NCBI GenBank assembly: GCA_016707445.1
Contig: JADJHR010000002.1
Span: 1 to 64,000 of the forward strand
DNA length: 64,000 bases
From: Rubrivivax sp.
GTDB taxonomy: Bacteria > Pseudomonadota > Gammaproteobacteria > Burkholderiales > Burkholderiaceae_C
Direction: 5' to 3'
Positions within the stretch are counted from its first letter, which is position 1; each line of letters starts with the position of its first letter. Positions 1 through 9,914 of this stretch are shown in pieces. Both the position numbers and the translations under genes were made by a program. The notes beneath the pieces are model-generated. The model was not told the DNA's origin. It was given only the letters and a program-made list of their open reading frames with translations, and searched no databases.

Positions 1-3000
1 CGATCGCCATCAGCGACAAGCGCGGGATGTCAACGCCGACCTCAATGATGCTTGACGCAAGGCAAGCGTCGATTGCCGCGGGACTCGGTATTGGAGTACC
101 GGTCCCTTCCCGGACCGACAACGGCACCTCGAGGCGCTCCAGCAGACGTGGGATGTGATCCCCTCGGATGCGGCTGGTCAGTTCTTCGACGTGGAAGAGC
201 TGGCGGATCTTGGCGTACTCGACTCCGTGACGATTCAGGATGACCTTGAGATATTCACGAGTGTCAGCCGTGAACAGCGTCGCGGCGCCCCCCAGTTCCC
301 TCAGAGAGTTGAAGAAGACAAGCAACGTCCACCAGGGATCCAGATCGCGCCTCGCCTTCCAGAAGCGAAGCATGCTGCATCAGCGTGGCGAAGACTCGGG
401 CTTCCGATGTTTGGAGGGACGTGTACAGGAGCCAGCACCCCTGCATAGAGCCTGCCCGGCTTCGGCCGGCCGTGCTCATTGACGGCTTCGCGCGCGAAAA
501 TGAGTCGGCGGCGTCGAGGCCGGAAGGCGGGAAGAGCATGACCGCTGTCCGCGCATACAGCCCGGCAATCTGCTCACGTGCCCGGCTGATTGTCGCGGTC
601 GAGGCAACAATCTTCGGAAGGATCATCCCGCCGAGAGGGTCGACGCACAACGCCTCGATGACGGTCTCGTAGGCACCAACCATCGAACCCAGCGGTCCGG
701 AAATCAGATGCAATTCGTCCTGAATGATCAATGTGGGCGGCACACCACGGTGACGACCTGAAGCGTCCAGGCCGAAGATGCTCCGCGCCGCCGGTGTCCA
801 CGCAAGCATCGCGAACTTGTCGACCGTGCCGATCAGGAGATTGGGAGGCGCATCCAGCAGGTCTTCGTCAATGACAACGATAGGCAGAGGAGGCGAGGAC
901 AAACCGGGCAATCCGCCGAACTCGCAATTGCTGTCGCCGCATCTGAAGACGACAGTGTCCCCAGATGGTCCCCTCTCCTTCGAGTAGCCATACACATGCG
1001 CTCCTGTGGCCTGGCGGCCACGCCCACCCCGGGTCCGCTGGGTCGATGCAGATGCTGCTTCGTGCGGACCAAATTTGGCCGCACACCACGGACATCTGAG
1101 CAGGACGTAGGGATTCTCCGCATCAGGATCACGCTGTAGAGTTCTCAACTTCTCGACAGCGTCGTCCCGCTTGTTTGGCGTCGCAGCACTTCCGACCCAC
1201 AGTCCAATCCGGAAGGGCCGGTTGCCCAAGGACGCGATGTCCCTCCGACGAAGTTGCTCCATTGCACAAAACAGAGTAGCCGCGCGCTGGAACTGCTGAG
1301 CCGTGAGAAGTCTCAACGTGTACCGCATGAGCACGTCGACGCCGCCGCTGGAAACCCCTGAAAGCGCATTGAAGAAGACGGTGAACGCGGTCAGCCCCAG
1401 GTAGGCCTCCGTCTTTCCGCCGCCGGTGGGAAACCAGATCAGATCCACCACCTTGCGATCATGATGCGCCGGATCGCAGATGCCGCGCAATGACATTAGC
1501 AGGAAGGCAATCTGGAACGGCCTCCAGTAGCCTTGCTTCTCATTGCGAACAGCCGGATCCACGGCCGCAATGGGCCTGGACCATGTCATCGTCGGCCGCC
1601 GGGATCGCGATCTGGCAACCGCAATTCCTGTCGTGACCGGAGCTGTGCGACCAGCATCGCATGGTTCGCGAGCCTGAATGCCTTTCGCGCGACTTCGCCT
1701 TGCGAGTCAGTTTGCCGCAGGAGCAAGAGCCCGTCCGCGATCCGTCTCGCGCATTGACGACACTTTTCAATGAGTTCCGTTGCCGTTGGTCGATGCCGCT
1801 CTGCAATCGTGGAGACCTTCGAGTCGAGCGCGACTATCCAGGCTTGGTACTCCAGCATCAGTCGATCGACGTCGGTCAGCCCGTCGGTATCGGACTCCAG
1901 GCCTGCCAACAGTCGCATGCTGACCCGCAGTGGCTCCAGCTTGCCGGAAGGGTCCTTTACGAATAGGTCAGCACTCGTGGCTGGCGTTTCAAAGACCGGC
2001 AGCACATCCGACCACACCGTCCCTACCAGCTGCGGGCGGCCATCTATCCAGTCAGCGCCGCAACCGTGGCCAATGGCAAACGTCCGGTTCTCCTGTACAG
2101 GACACGATTGACGTTCTCGTCGGCGAGCGGATCGGGATCCTGAAAGTCCGCGATCAGATTCTCCGGGTATGCATCGATCCATCGGTTGCTGCTTGCGCCA
2201 CTGACTCGAATCCCTGCCTGGTAGAGACACTGCGAGTCAAGCTCTGTCTCCTTGGCCTTCTTCTTGTTGGCAACCGAGATCGTGAGGAGCCGATGTGCCT
2301 TGCTTGGCGCCGCATGCCAGAAGCGCGACACGATGACCAGTTCCAGCCCGAGAGCCACCGGTCCGATCAAGCACCTGATCGGCCGGTTCGCCTTGAGCAG
2401 ATCCGCCGTGGAGACGGTCACGGCAGGCATCTTGCCCTCGTTGTCGACCACCGGCATTCGCAGCCAGACCTTGCGTGACGTCGGCTGCTTGCCTACTGCA
2501 CCGCCAAGTTGAAGGGTCAACGGCGCATACGTGCCACAGGCATGCTCGACCGTTCGAGCCGAACCTACCCTTCCGACATTGACGAGTTCAACGACCAGTC
2601 CGGTCGTCTCGGTCGAGAGATCAGCCATGAAGCTAATGCCGATCGCAGAAGGTCGGAACGAGTTGGCGAGAGTGACATCCTCTTCCTCCGGATCGTCAGC
2701 AGGTGCGCCATAAGATGGCGCCCGCTCTCGAGCCGCCAGTTCATCGTCCGACTGCAGTCCGGGCGGTGCCAGCTCCGGAGAGTTGACCGGCACCAGTGCT
2801 TCTCCCTCGGTTGCGTTGACCAAGACCTCTTCAGTGGATCCGATCGGGAACAGGATTCCTGCACCAAATCGTTTGGTAGGCGGGTCTTGCCACACGATCT
2901 CTTCACCGTTTGCCTGCATCCGAGGAATGCGGTACTCCTCCCCAGGTCATCGCCTGCTTGTCGGCCAGAGCCACCGGCTTACCGGCCGGGTCCGGACCAA

Positions 3001-3067
3001 CGATCTCGGCTCGAAGTCGCGCGAGCATCTGCTCTCTGTTGGCAAGATTCTGGTCGAGTGGTGACAT
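1..3067 (-). pseudogene. drmA: DrmA-type (DISARM) SF2 helicase, multiply frameshifted and cut by the left edge
   Basis: In DISARM phage defence DrmA is a large SF2-like helicase. Family marks appear in order but in different frames: an N-terminal part starting MSPLDQN (3067 to about 2940), a long middle part (about 2919 to 2095), a part with TFAIGHGCGADW (about 2095 to 1600), a Walker A-like WFPTGGGKTEAY and a DEAH-box-like QDELHLISGPLGS (1589 to about 455), then PGRLYAGVLAP, DPWWTLLVFFNSLRELGG, VEELTSRIRGD and IIEVGVDIPRLSLMAI toward base 1. At least six frame changes are needed, for example near 2940 (G run), 2092, 1600, 450 and 75. Motif residues are preserved, so indels dominate. The start codon overlaps the upstream helicase stop (TGATG). 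About 1,000 codons are present and the C-terminus lies outside the window. The family call is firm; whether the gene is truly dead or mis-sequenced is open. Confidence 0.8.
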
Positions 3068-4848
3068 CAGGAAGACCTCCGAAGTGCTGCCTTCAGTCCG
3101 GCATCGAGCATCGAGTCGTAGCTTGAGCGAAGACGCTCGTGCATGAGGACATGCAGCCGAATTCGTGCGCGCGACATGCCGACATAGAGCAGCGCCTTGG
3201 CCTGATCGTCCTCGATGGCTTCGATATCCGTCAGCACGACCGCCGCCGCCTCCAACCCCTTGAAGGCATGAACGCTGCAGTAGCGAATTGCAGCGCCGTC
3301 GCCTGGCTCCTCGCGATAGGAAGCAAAGTGCCAACCAGCCTGATCGCGACCTTGTCTCGCCACGCAGGACGTAGCGTCAGCGCGCATGGACAGAACAACG
3401 ATCTCCGCCGGGGCAAACGACTTCAGGAGCTTCGCAATGGTCGCGAGGAGCAGGTCACCCTGGTGCGAGGGGCTGCGGTAGAAGACGGGCTCGACATCGG
3501 CCGAGTCGGCGGTGTTGAGGACCCGGCTGTAGCCGGGAGACATCCCGCTGGTGATCGTGACGGCCTCGGCGATCCTCGTGGCATTCCGGCAGTTGATTCG
3601 CAGGCGGTATGTGGACACGCTGTCGGCCGTCCGGTTTCGCAGTCTGTCGAGGCCCAGCGTCGCACCTTTGTCGGCATATATGGCCTGCCTTTCGAAATCC
3701 CCGAACATTGCCCAGCATCCGCTTCCGAGGCCACCGCTCAACAGCAATTCCATGACGTCGAGCAGCGGCTCGGACAGCAGGTCCTGTGCTTCGTCCACGA
3801 GCAGCAACTCGAAGGTTGGCACGTCGCGGCCATCGGCCAGCAGGGCATCCACCGCGCGCATCGGCAGTTCGACGCCCCAGAACTCCTGGTTTGCCGTCGC
3901 CGGCACGTCGATCTCGGCAATGCTGAGCATGAGCCCCGAAAAGCTGCCGACGTAGAACGAGAGTGCGCGCGCCTTCGCTTCTTGCGCGATCGATTCGGCT
4001 TCATGTTTCAGCCATGAGGCCAGAAGACTGTTGAAACACAGGAGCGCAACGGTGCGCCCGGCGCGAACTGCTCTTCGCGCAGCCTCGATCGCCAGAAACG
4101 TCTTGCCCGTACCAGCCGGCCCCTTGAACAGGACACGCCGGTTGTCCTCAAGGTGATCGATGGCTTCGAACTGCTCGTCCGTGAAGCGGCGGATTGCCGC
4201 CTCGGCAAGCTCTACGTCGTTGCGGGCAGATGCGGTGTATTCGAAATCTGGACGCAGAAGCCTCAGGACGGCCTCCAGTTGTCGAAGCGTCGGACGACTT
4301 TGGCTCCCGTACCATGCTGGCACCGGCTTGCGCGAACGACACTGGGAATGCGCCGCCTCCAGCACACGGGTGACGAGCGACGAGATCGGCTGCCGGAGAA
4401 ACTCGGTTCGCCCGATGATCTGCCACGGTTCCCACTCGAGCGACTTGTCGGCGAAGTCCACCTCCGTGAACAAGACTGCGGAGTGAAACACGAGGGACGC
4501 GAGTGAAGAGTCCTTGAGCGAGAGGTACTGACGAATCGAGTGAGCGGCCTGGCTTGCTTGGCGAAAGGGGCCGACCGTAGACGTCTTGGGCGGGTTGTAG
4601 GAATAGGTCCAGAGCCCCCCCTCTCGGACAACCCCGCAGCCCTTGACCTCTATGCAGAGCACGCCGAGGCCGGGCACGACGACCACCATGTCGGCCTCAC
4701 CTTCGGCCCGTGCGACATGCCTGCGTATGTCGAAGGAGTGCAGGACCAGCCAATCCCTCGCATTCGGATCATCTCGAAGCCTGGCGAACAACTGCTTTTC
4801 GCCCTTTGGCGCATCTGCAGCGACGAGGGGGGGGATCATCCTTGCCAC
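3067..4848 (-). CDS. NERD-domain nuclease fused to SF1 (UvrD-like) helicase
   Basis: A 593-residue protein. Residues about 15-125 form a NERD (nuclease-related) domain with the expected acidic/lysine set: D53, E67 and K69 in IEVKG. An SF1 helicase core follows, with Walker A GPAGTGKT at 243-250, Walker B VDEAQD at 351-356, and a C-terminal SF1 half with HAFKGLEAAAVV and LYVGMSRAR. Such fusions are presumed DNA nuclease/translocases and are common in defence islands. The frame is uninterrupted, unlike its neighbours. GTG at 4848 overlaps the stop of the upstream gene (TAGTG); an ATG at 4839 is an alternative. The stop overlaps the DrmA start, so the genes are probably translationally coupled. 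A run of eight G sits right at the N-terminus and could hide an indel that would change the start. The substrate is unknown. Confidence 0.88.
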   Translation of the reverse strand: MARMIPPLVAADAPKGEKQLFARLRDDPNARDWLVLHSFDIRRHVARAEGEADMVVVVPGLGVLCIEVKGCGVVREGGLWTYSYNPPKTSTVGPFRQASQAAHSIRQYLSLKDSSLASLVFHSAVLFTEVDFADKSLEWEPWQIIGRTEFLRQPISSLVTRVLEAAHSQCRSRKPVPAWYGSQSRPTLRQLEAVLRLLRPDFEYTASARNDVELAEAAIRRFTDEQFEAIDHLEDNRRVLFKGPAGTGKTFLAIEAARRAVRAGRTVALLCFNSLLASWLKHEAESIAQEAKARALSFYVGSFSGLMLSIAEIDVPATANQEFWGVELPMRAVDALLADGRDVPTFELLLVDEAQDLLSEPLLDVMELLLSGGLGSGCWAMFGDFERQAIYADKGATLGLDRLRNRTADSVSTYRLRINCRNATRIAEAVTITSGMSPGYSRVLNTADSADVEPVFYRSPSHQGDLLLATIAKLLKSFAPAEIVVLSMRADATSCVARQGRDQAGWHFASYREEPGDGAAIRYCSVHAFKGLEAAAVVLTDIEAIEDDQAKALLYVGMSRARIRLHVLMHERLRSSYDSMLDAGLKAALRRSS

Positions 4849-6526
4849 TAGGTCACCTTCACTCTACTCAGATGGAACAACCTGGACATTGGAACTCGCC
4901 TCGACTTGATGTCGACAGCGGACACGCGCAGGAGGCCCATTCGACCAGCGGCCACCCCTGGCAATTCAATTGACTCGACCGAATCGATGCGTCGACGCTC
5001 GGCAACAAGGCCCCGCACTCGCGTCAGCAACGCAGCTCGTATTGCGACGCCTGCCTTGTGGTGGTAGGCCTTCAGGCGCTCCATGTCGTCCCACCGCGCA
5101 TCTGCATAGGCTGCGGCCTCGTCGTCGCTCTCGCGACTGCCGAGCTGCCAGATAGTTGCAATCAGACTTTGAAATGTCTGCCGGTCTTGAGGTGCCATGA
5201 CGGCGTCACCTGCCCAGGCCCAGAGGTATTGGGAGATCGGAGTCTTACGCCCAGACCTCGAACCTTCATCGCCACGACACCTTCTCCATGGCGCTTGATG
5301 ACTTCGTGCAGCCGATCCTTCCACTGAAGGGCCCTGCCACGCAGGCCGGCCTCGCCGGCCTTCTCGATGAGCGAATCGGCCACGTCGTCGAGATAGTCGC
5401 CACTTCCGGTCAATCGGAGCATCACCAGATCCCCTTCTTCCAGGTCTCTGACTGAAGTTCGAGGAAGCTTGTCTTCCGTGATATCGAAGTTCGCGCCCGT
5501 CTCGAACAAGGCCGAGACCTCCACGACGCGTCCATCTTCCGGGAGGAATGCGCCGCTGCCATCGGCAAACAGGACAAACCGCGCGTCCACGGTGACATCC
5601 TTGTCCGATGTTGGCGCGACATCGGTGTGCTGCGCGTGGATCGACGACCAGAACGATTCATGGGCCCAACTGTCGAGCTGGATCTCCTCATCGGGTTGGC
5701 TTGCCTCCGGGAGTTGCCGGGACTGACCGCTGGGTGCCGGGAAGTGGGTGTCCTGTGGCAATCTCCGGGGAGCCGGCAAGGATGCGCGTTCCGCGCGGTA
5801 GGTCAGTACGACGATGTCAGAAGTTCGTCCGCCGTACAGGAGGTCGAACAGCAGGCCGGCTGGTGCGAACCAAGGATTCCCCGGAATGATCAATCGCGCG
5901 AACAGCGCATTTCGGGTTTGCCTGCGCAGACGGACGAGCTCCACGGCCGTTGAGCCGAGGTCGCTTTCGGCCTCCATGGTGATCGGCCAACCTGGGGTTG
6001 GCGAACCGCAGATGTTGGCTAGTATTGCTACCGGCTCGCCTTCCTCGGGAGGGCTCTCGAGCATCGCAAGGGCACGCTCTCGCTTCGGATTGACGTTTTC
6101 AGACGCGAGGGATCGAACCAAGCTCGCGAGGTCGTCGACTGCAGCGCGGATACCGGGAACGCTCTGGGAAACGTGCGCCAGATTGTTCATGATGGCGTCC
6201 AGTCCCAGTCGCGCGTCGTTGAACGGCAACACAGTGAGCATGAGCGACGACTTGACGAGCCACGCATCTCGCGCAGCGCGACGCTGGACCGGGTCGTCGC
6301 GATCGACTTTCGAGAAAATGGCGGAGCAAGCCTTTGAGACTTCGACCATGGGCGGGAAGTCAAGGACAACGCGCCCGATGCGGCAATCAATGGCGTTTGC
6401 GTGGTAGGCGGATACCAGCCCAAGCACGGATGGGACGCCGGATGATCGGTCCGCGTCGCGTTCTTCAGGGGCAGGCTCGGCGCGCCGAAGCACCTGACTC
6501 GTGAGTCTCTTCTTGGATCGCGTCAT
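4848..6526 (-). CDS. DrmE-like protein of a DISARM-related operon, one frameshift
   Basis: Two overlapping frames form one gene: 6526 to about 5251, then about 5251 to 4848. One missing G in a G-run (C-run 5250-5252 on the plus strand) joins GLG to RKTPISQYLW, and 1,679 nt plus one base gives 559 codons before the stop. The C-terminal half (EGDLVMLR, QWKDRLHEVI, a short HTH-like TPISQYLWAWAG, HHKAGVAIRAALL) resembles the C-terminal region of DISARM-associated DrmE proteins as I remember them. The N-terminal half contains FARLIIPGNPWFAPAGLLFDLLYGG and a YRAER motif and I cannot assign it. Its ATG overlaps the stop of the 203-residue gene (ATGA). Role within the operon is inferred from neighbours; a profile search would decide the DrmE call. 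Confidence 0.55.
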
Positions 6527-7134
6527 GTCTGCGATCGGGACTGCAAGGGCAAGCCAAAAATGAAGGCTTCGATGCTCGCCGGTGAGGTCTTCACACCATT
6601 GGCAGGCGCGTGGATGTGGACATCAACTGCAGAGCCCAGGAAGGTCTGAATCAGCTGCTCGACTTCCTCGTCATACTCGGATTGATCGAGCAGGACTACG
6701 ACGCTCCTTGCAATCGTGTCTCCCATGCGGACCGCCGCAGAGGTTCCGTCGAGAATCGTGATGGATCCGGATTCGTCGAGGACCCCGTCACTCCGCGCCG
6801 GCGCAACTCTCGTCTTTCCGTGGGACCGACCGCCGGAATCTGCGATCGCAAGGAGATCCGAGCAGGATGCCTCGACACCAGGACCGGCGCAGATGGCCAA
6901 GCCGTCCAAGTCGCTCAGGAAGGAAGTGCGCTCCGTGACGATCGTGCATTCGATGGCCGGCGAACGCATCCACCCCTGCGCGGCGCCCGTCAACGCCGCC
7001 CGCATGACACGCTCAGCGGAGGCCAAGCGCTCATCGGCCTGAGCGCTCACGGAGCCCACAGTTATCCCGTAAGACAGTGCGGCCGACCTGGCGAAGAGGC
7101 GCGTGCTCTTCTGAGCCTCGACGACAACTTCCAT
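6523..7134 (-). CDS. uncharacterised 203-residue protein, first gene of the DrmA operon
   Basis: I do not recognise this family. It has no signal peptide and no obvious membrane segment, and it starts MEVVVEAQKSTRLFARSA. The most structured stretch is near the C-terminus: a hydrophobic strand RSVVVLLD followed by an acidic helix (QSEYDEEVEQLIQTFLG), then SIEAFIFGLPLQ. It is intact in one frame, starts with ATG at 7134 and overlaps the start of the DrmE-like gene by four bases (ATGA). Being promoter-proximal in a coupled four-gene operon with two helicases suggests a dedicated subunit, sensor or specificity factor, but nothing in the sequence names the activity. Confidence 0.6.
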   Translation of the reverse strand: MEVVVEAQKSTRLFARSAALSYGITVGSVSAQADERLASAERVMRAALTGAAQGWMRSPAIECTIVTERTSFLSDLDGLAICAGPGVEASCSDLLAIADSGGRSHGKTRVAPARSDGVLDESGSITILDGTSAAVRMGDTIARSVVVLLDQSEYDEEVEQLIQTFLGSAVDVHIHAPANGVKTSPASIEAFIFGLPLQSRSQT

Positions 7135-7643
7135 TAAGTCGCCGCCTTCGTTCTGCCGCAGACCTTAAACAATCCCTGAGCCACGCGTGGATTTCCCCAA
7201 AGCAGGTTCACGCCAGAAGATCTTGGTGCCTGGAGGCAGGCCCTGAGGCTTTTTCCCAATCGAGTGAATCGTCATGGAGCCGCACCGACGCAAAGACAGC
7301 GCCCACTGCCGTGAACGCGGCCCCCAAGCCGCCTGCTCGGCATCCTCACGACCGCGATACGTCGCCCCTCCAGAGCAGCCCTGCGCGCATCCACTGGCCC
7401 AGCCAGACGAGCCAGTCGGACCATGGAGGATTGAAGTCGGTTCTCCGTCAGCCCGCAAGCTCAGATCATCGCGCCTCAGCGCACCCAGACTTCATCCATA
7501 TCAATGGACACAGCGCGCAGCCTCCCCGAACTTCCTTCTTGTCAAAGTAGGATACCAGTGCTTACGTCTTGGAAGCAGGCCCCACGTGTGGGCCACTTCG
7601 AACCAGGCGATGCGGGCATGACGATCCACAAGGGAGCGATCGA
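7135..7643. other. divergent intergenic region between the DrmA operon and the AIPR gene
   Basis: About 509 bases with no gene I can support. It must hold the promoters of two divergent transcription units. Only short open frames without family marks occur on either strand. AGGGAG at 7631-7636 is a good ribosome-binding site for the TTG start of the AIPR gene. I saw no tRNA, strong inverted repeat or convincing paired -35/-10 boxes. The length is generous for a bare promoter region, so a decayed small gene or small RNA is possible. Confidence 0.4.
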
Positions 7644-9778
7644 TTGGACGAACATCTCAGGGCATTTCGCGACGGGGTCATCGTGCGCGCCATGGCGGAA
7701 TTCGGGGGACGCGACCCGGAAGGCGGCTTCGGATCGGTAGCGGGCGAGATGCTGGAAGAGGCAGAGGAACTGGTCGACTTCGTCCCATGCCCGTACCGCG
7801 GCACCGGAACGCGGCGACGGAGCCTCGGCATTGATGGATATGCCTTCGACGAGGCCGACGGATCTCTGCGCCTGGTGATAGCCGAGTTCGAAGGTGAACG
7901 ACAGCCGGCGACCGTGACGCAAACGACCGCGAAGGCGACCTTCTCGAAGGTTGTAGCCTTTGTGGACGAGGCGTTTGCGGGAAACGACGATCATCTTCCG
8001 GCCGACGAGGACCCTGCCGCAGATTTCTCCGGGCTCCTCCAGATTCATCAGCCGAACATCACGAGGCTGAGGTTCTACCTGGTCACCGACGGGATCCTGA
8101 GCGACCGGATTCGAGATTGGCCGGAACAGAGCATCGGCGGCATCCCCGCGGAGTTCCACATCTGGGACATTGCGCGGTTCCACGATGCGCTCTCGTCGAG
8201 ATCCGGGCGCGAGGCATTGACCGTCGACTTTGGAAGTCTCGTCGCCGGTGGAGTTCCATGCCTCAAGGCCAGTCTCAACCAATCGGAGTACAGCGGCTAT
8301 CTCTGCGTGTTGCCCGCTGACGCATTGGCGCGAATGTACGAGGAGTATGGCAGCCGACTTCTCGAAGGCAACGTCAGAAGCTTTCTGGGCAAGGCCGTGA
8401 AGGTGAACAAGGCGATCCGGGAGACTGTCTTGCGGAGCCCGGAGATGTTCTTTGCATTCAACAATGGCATCGCGGCGACTTCAACTTCGGTTGAAACGCG
8501 CGACACGCCCGAGGGTCCGCGGCTTCTGGCGGCGACAGATCTACAGATCGTGAATGGTGGGCAGACCACCGCATCGCTTGCTCTCGCACGCCGCAAGGAC
8601 GGCGCAGAGCTCGCGGGCATCTTCGTCCAGATGAAGCTCTCCGTTGTCGACGCAGAAAAGTCCGGCGAATTGATTCCAAAGATTTCGGAGTACGCGAACA
8701 GGCAGACGAAGGTGTCTGACTCCGATCTGTTCTCGAACCATCCATTCCACCGAAAGCTCGAAGAGTTGTCGAGACGGATCAAGGCACCGCCAAGGGCGGG
8801 CTCGCAGAGGCCGACAACCTGGTTCTACGAGCGCGCAAAGGGTCAGTACCGCATCGAGACATCGAAGATGAGCCCGGCTGAGAAGCTTCGATTTGAAGCC
8901 GACAATCCAAGGCGTCAGGTCATCACGAAGACTGACATCGCGAAGATCGAAAACTCTTGGCGCCAGTTGCCACACGAGGTCGCAAGGGCGCACAGAAGAA
9001 CTTTGACGTCTACAGCAAGTTTGTTGTGACGGAGTGCAGAACAGGCCGCTGCAGTACAACGATGAGTTTTTCAAGTGCGCCGTTGCCCATGCGATCGTGT
9101 TCCGCGAACTGGAGCAATTGGTTCCGACCCAGACCGACTGGTACGACGGTGGCTACCGCGCAAACATCGTCACGTTCACGATTGCCAAGCTGGCGCAGCT
9201 CATCGCCGAACAAGGAGCTGGAGGCGCGCTGAATGTTCAGTCAATCTGGCGGACACAGTCGATTTCACCAGCGCTGTCTGCGCAGCTGAAAGTTGTCGCG
9301 CGTGCGATGTACTCCGTGATCACCTCGCCCGAGCAGGGACTGGAGAACGTCACCGAGTGGTGCAAGAAGGAACTGGCCTCGGCAACGCGCACAGCAGCAG
9401 AGCGTGCGGCTTCTGCCCGAACTTTCCGCGGAACTCGTATCGCAGGCGGAGGAGCTGGAACGCGAGGCCGACGCAGTCGATACCGCGCGCATCGACGCGG
9501 GAATCGCCGCTGTCACTGAGGTGGTGAACTACAAGTCATCAAACTGGCGAACGTTGCGCGATTGGGGGGTCCAGCGGAACGAACTCACGGCCAGGGAAGA
9601 TCAGCTCTTGCGGCAATGGGGTTTGCGGCAGGGTCACCGCTTGGCCCCGGCGGCGGCCCCGTGGCCTGGGCGTCGGGCCCCGGCTGGGCTGGGGGCCGGG
9701 TCGGAACCCCTGCCGGTGGCTGGGGTGCCGGCCCGACGGCCGCGCGGGGGGGGCCCGCCGAGCGGGCGCCCGCGGTGA
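7644..9778 (+). pseudogene. AIPR-family (abortive infection phage resistance) protein, frameshifted, C-terminus unclear
   Basis: AIPR (PF10592) proteins are about 600-700 residues and linked to phage abortive infection. The first ~447 codons are clean: a TTG start with AGGGAG seven bases upstream gives MDEHLRAFRDGV, followed by SLGIDGYAFDEADGSL, FLGKAVKVNKAIRET, the AIPR core FAFNNGIAATS and LQIVNGGQTTASL, then ISEYANRQTKVSDSDLF. The frame then breaks: one A lost at about 8984 (should give KGAQKNFDVYSKF), one G lost near 9035 (TEWQNRPLQYNDEFFKC) and another shift near 9410 (LLPELSAELVSQAEELER). Recognisable sequence ends at about 9600 (TLRDWGVQRNELTARE), after which it enters the GC-rich tract and reads to a stop at 9776-9778, so the true C-terminus may be lost. 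Divergent from the DrmA operon. Confidence 0.75.
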
Positions 9779-9784
9779 GGGGAG
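9641..9784. other. hyper-GC junction tract between the island and tRNA-Met
   Basis: By my count only about 16 of the 130 bases at 9651-9780 are A or T. It contains a run of eight G, repeated GGGCCC/CCGGC words and no coding signature, unlike the AIPR coding sequence to its left and the tRNA to its right. It lies where the 3' end of the tRNA meets the island. It could be an island boundary, a strong hairpin region or an assembly artefact. Confidence 0.5.
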
Positions 9785-9861
9785 TGGTAGGCCGTGTTGG
9801 GCTCGAACCAACGACCAAAGGATTATGAGTCCTCTGCTCTGACCAACTGAGCTAACGGCCC
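9785..9861 (-). tRNA. tRNA-Met (CAT anticodon), CCA encoded
   Basis: 77 bases on the minus strand. The acceptor stem GGGCCGT pairs with ACGGCCT (one G-U at the end), followed by discriminator A and encoded CCA. D-arm GCTCAGTTGGTCAGAGC, anticodon loop CTCATAA between AGGA and TCCT, and T-arm with GGTTCGAGCC are all visible. An elongator tRNA-Met is most likely; a lysidine-modified tRNA-Ile with the same anticodon cannot be excluded by reading alone. Its 3' end faces the accessory island, a classical integration position. Confidence 0.93.
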
Positions 9862-9914
9862 GTCTTGAACGGCCTGCATTCTAGAAGCCGCAGGGCTGCG
9901 CCGACTTGGGCGGC

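Noticed and set aside
9776..9784. Terminator hairpin in the GC-rich tract
   Set aside because: Many possible hairpins in 88% GC sequence and no following T-run; cannot be called.
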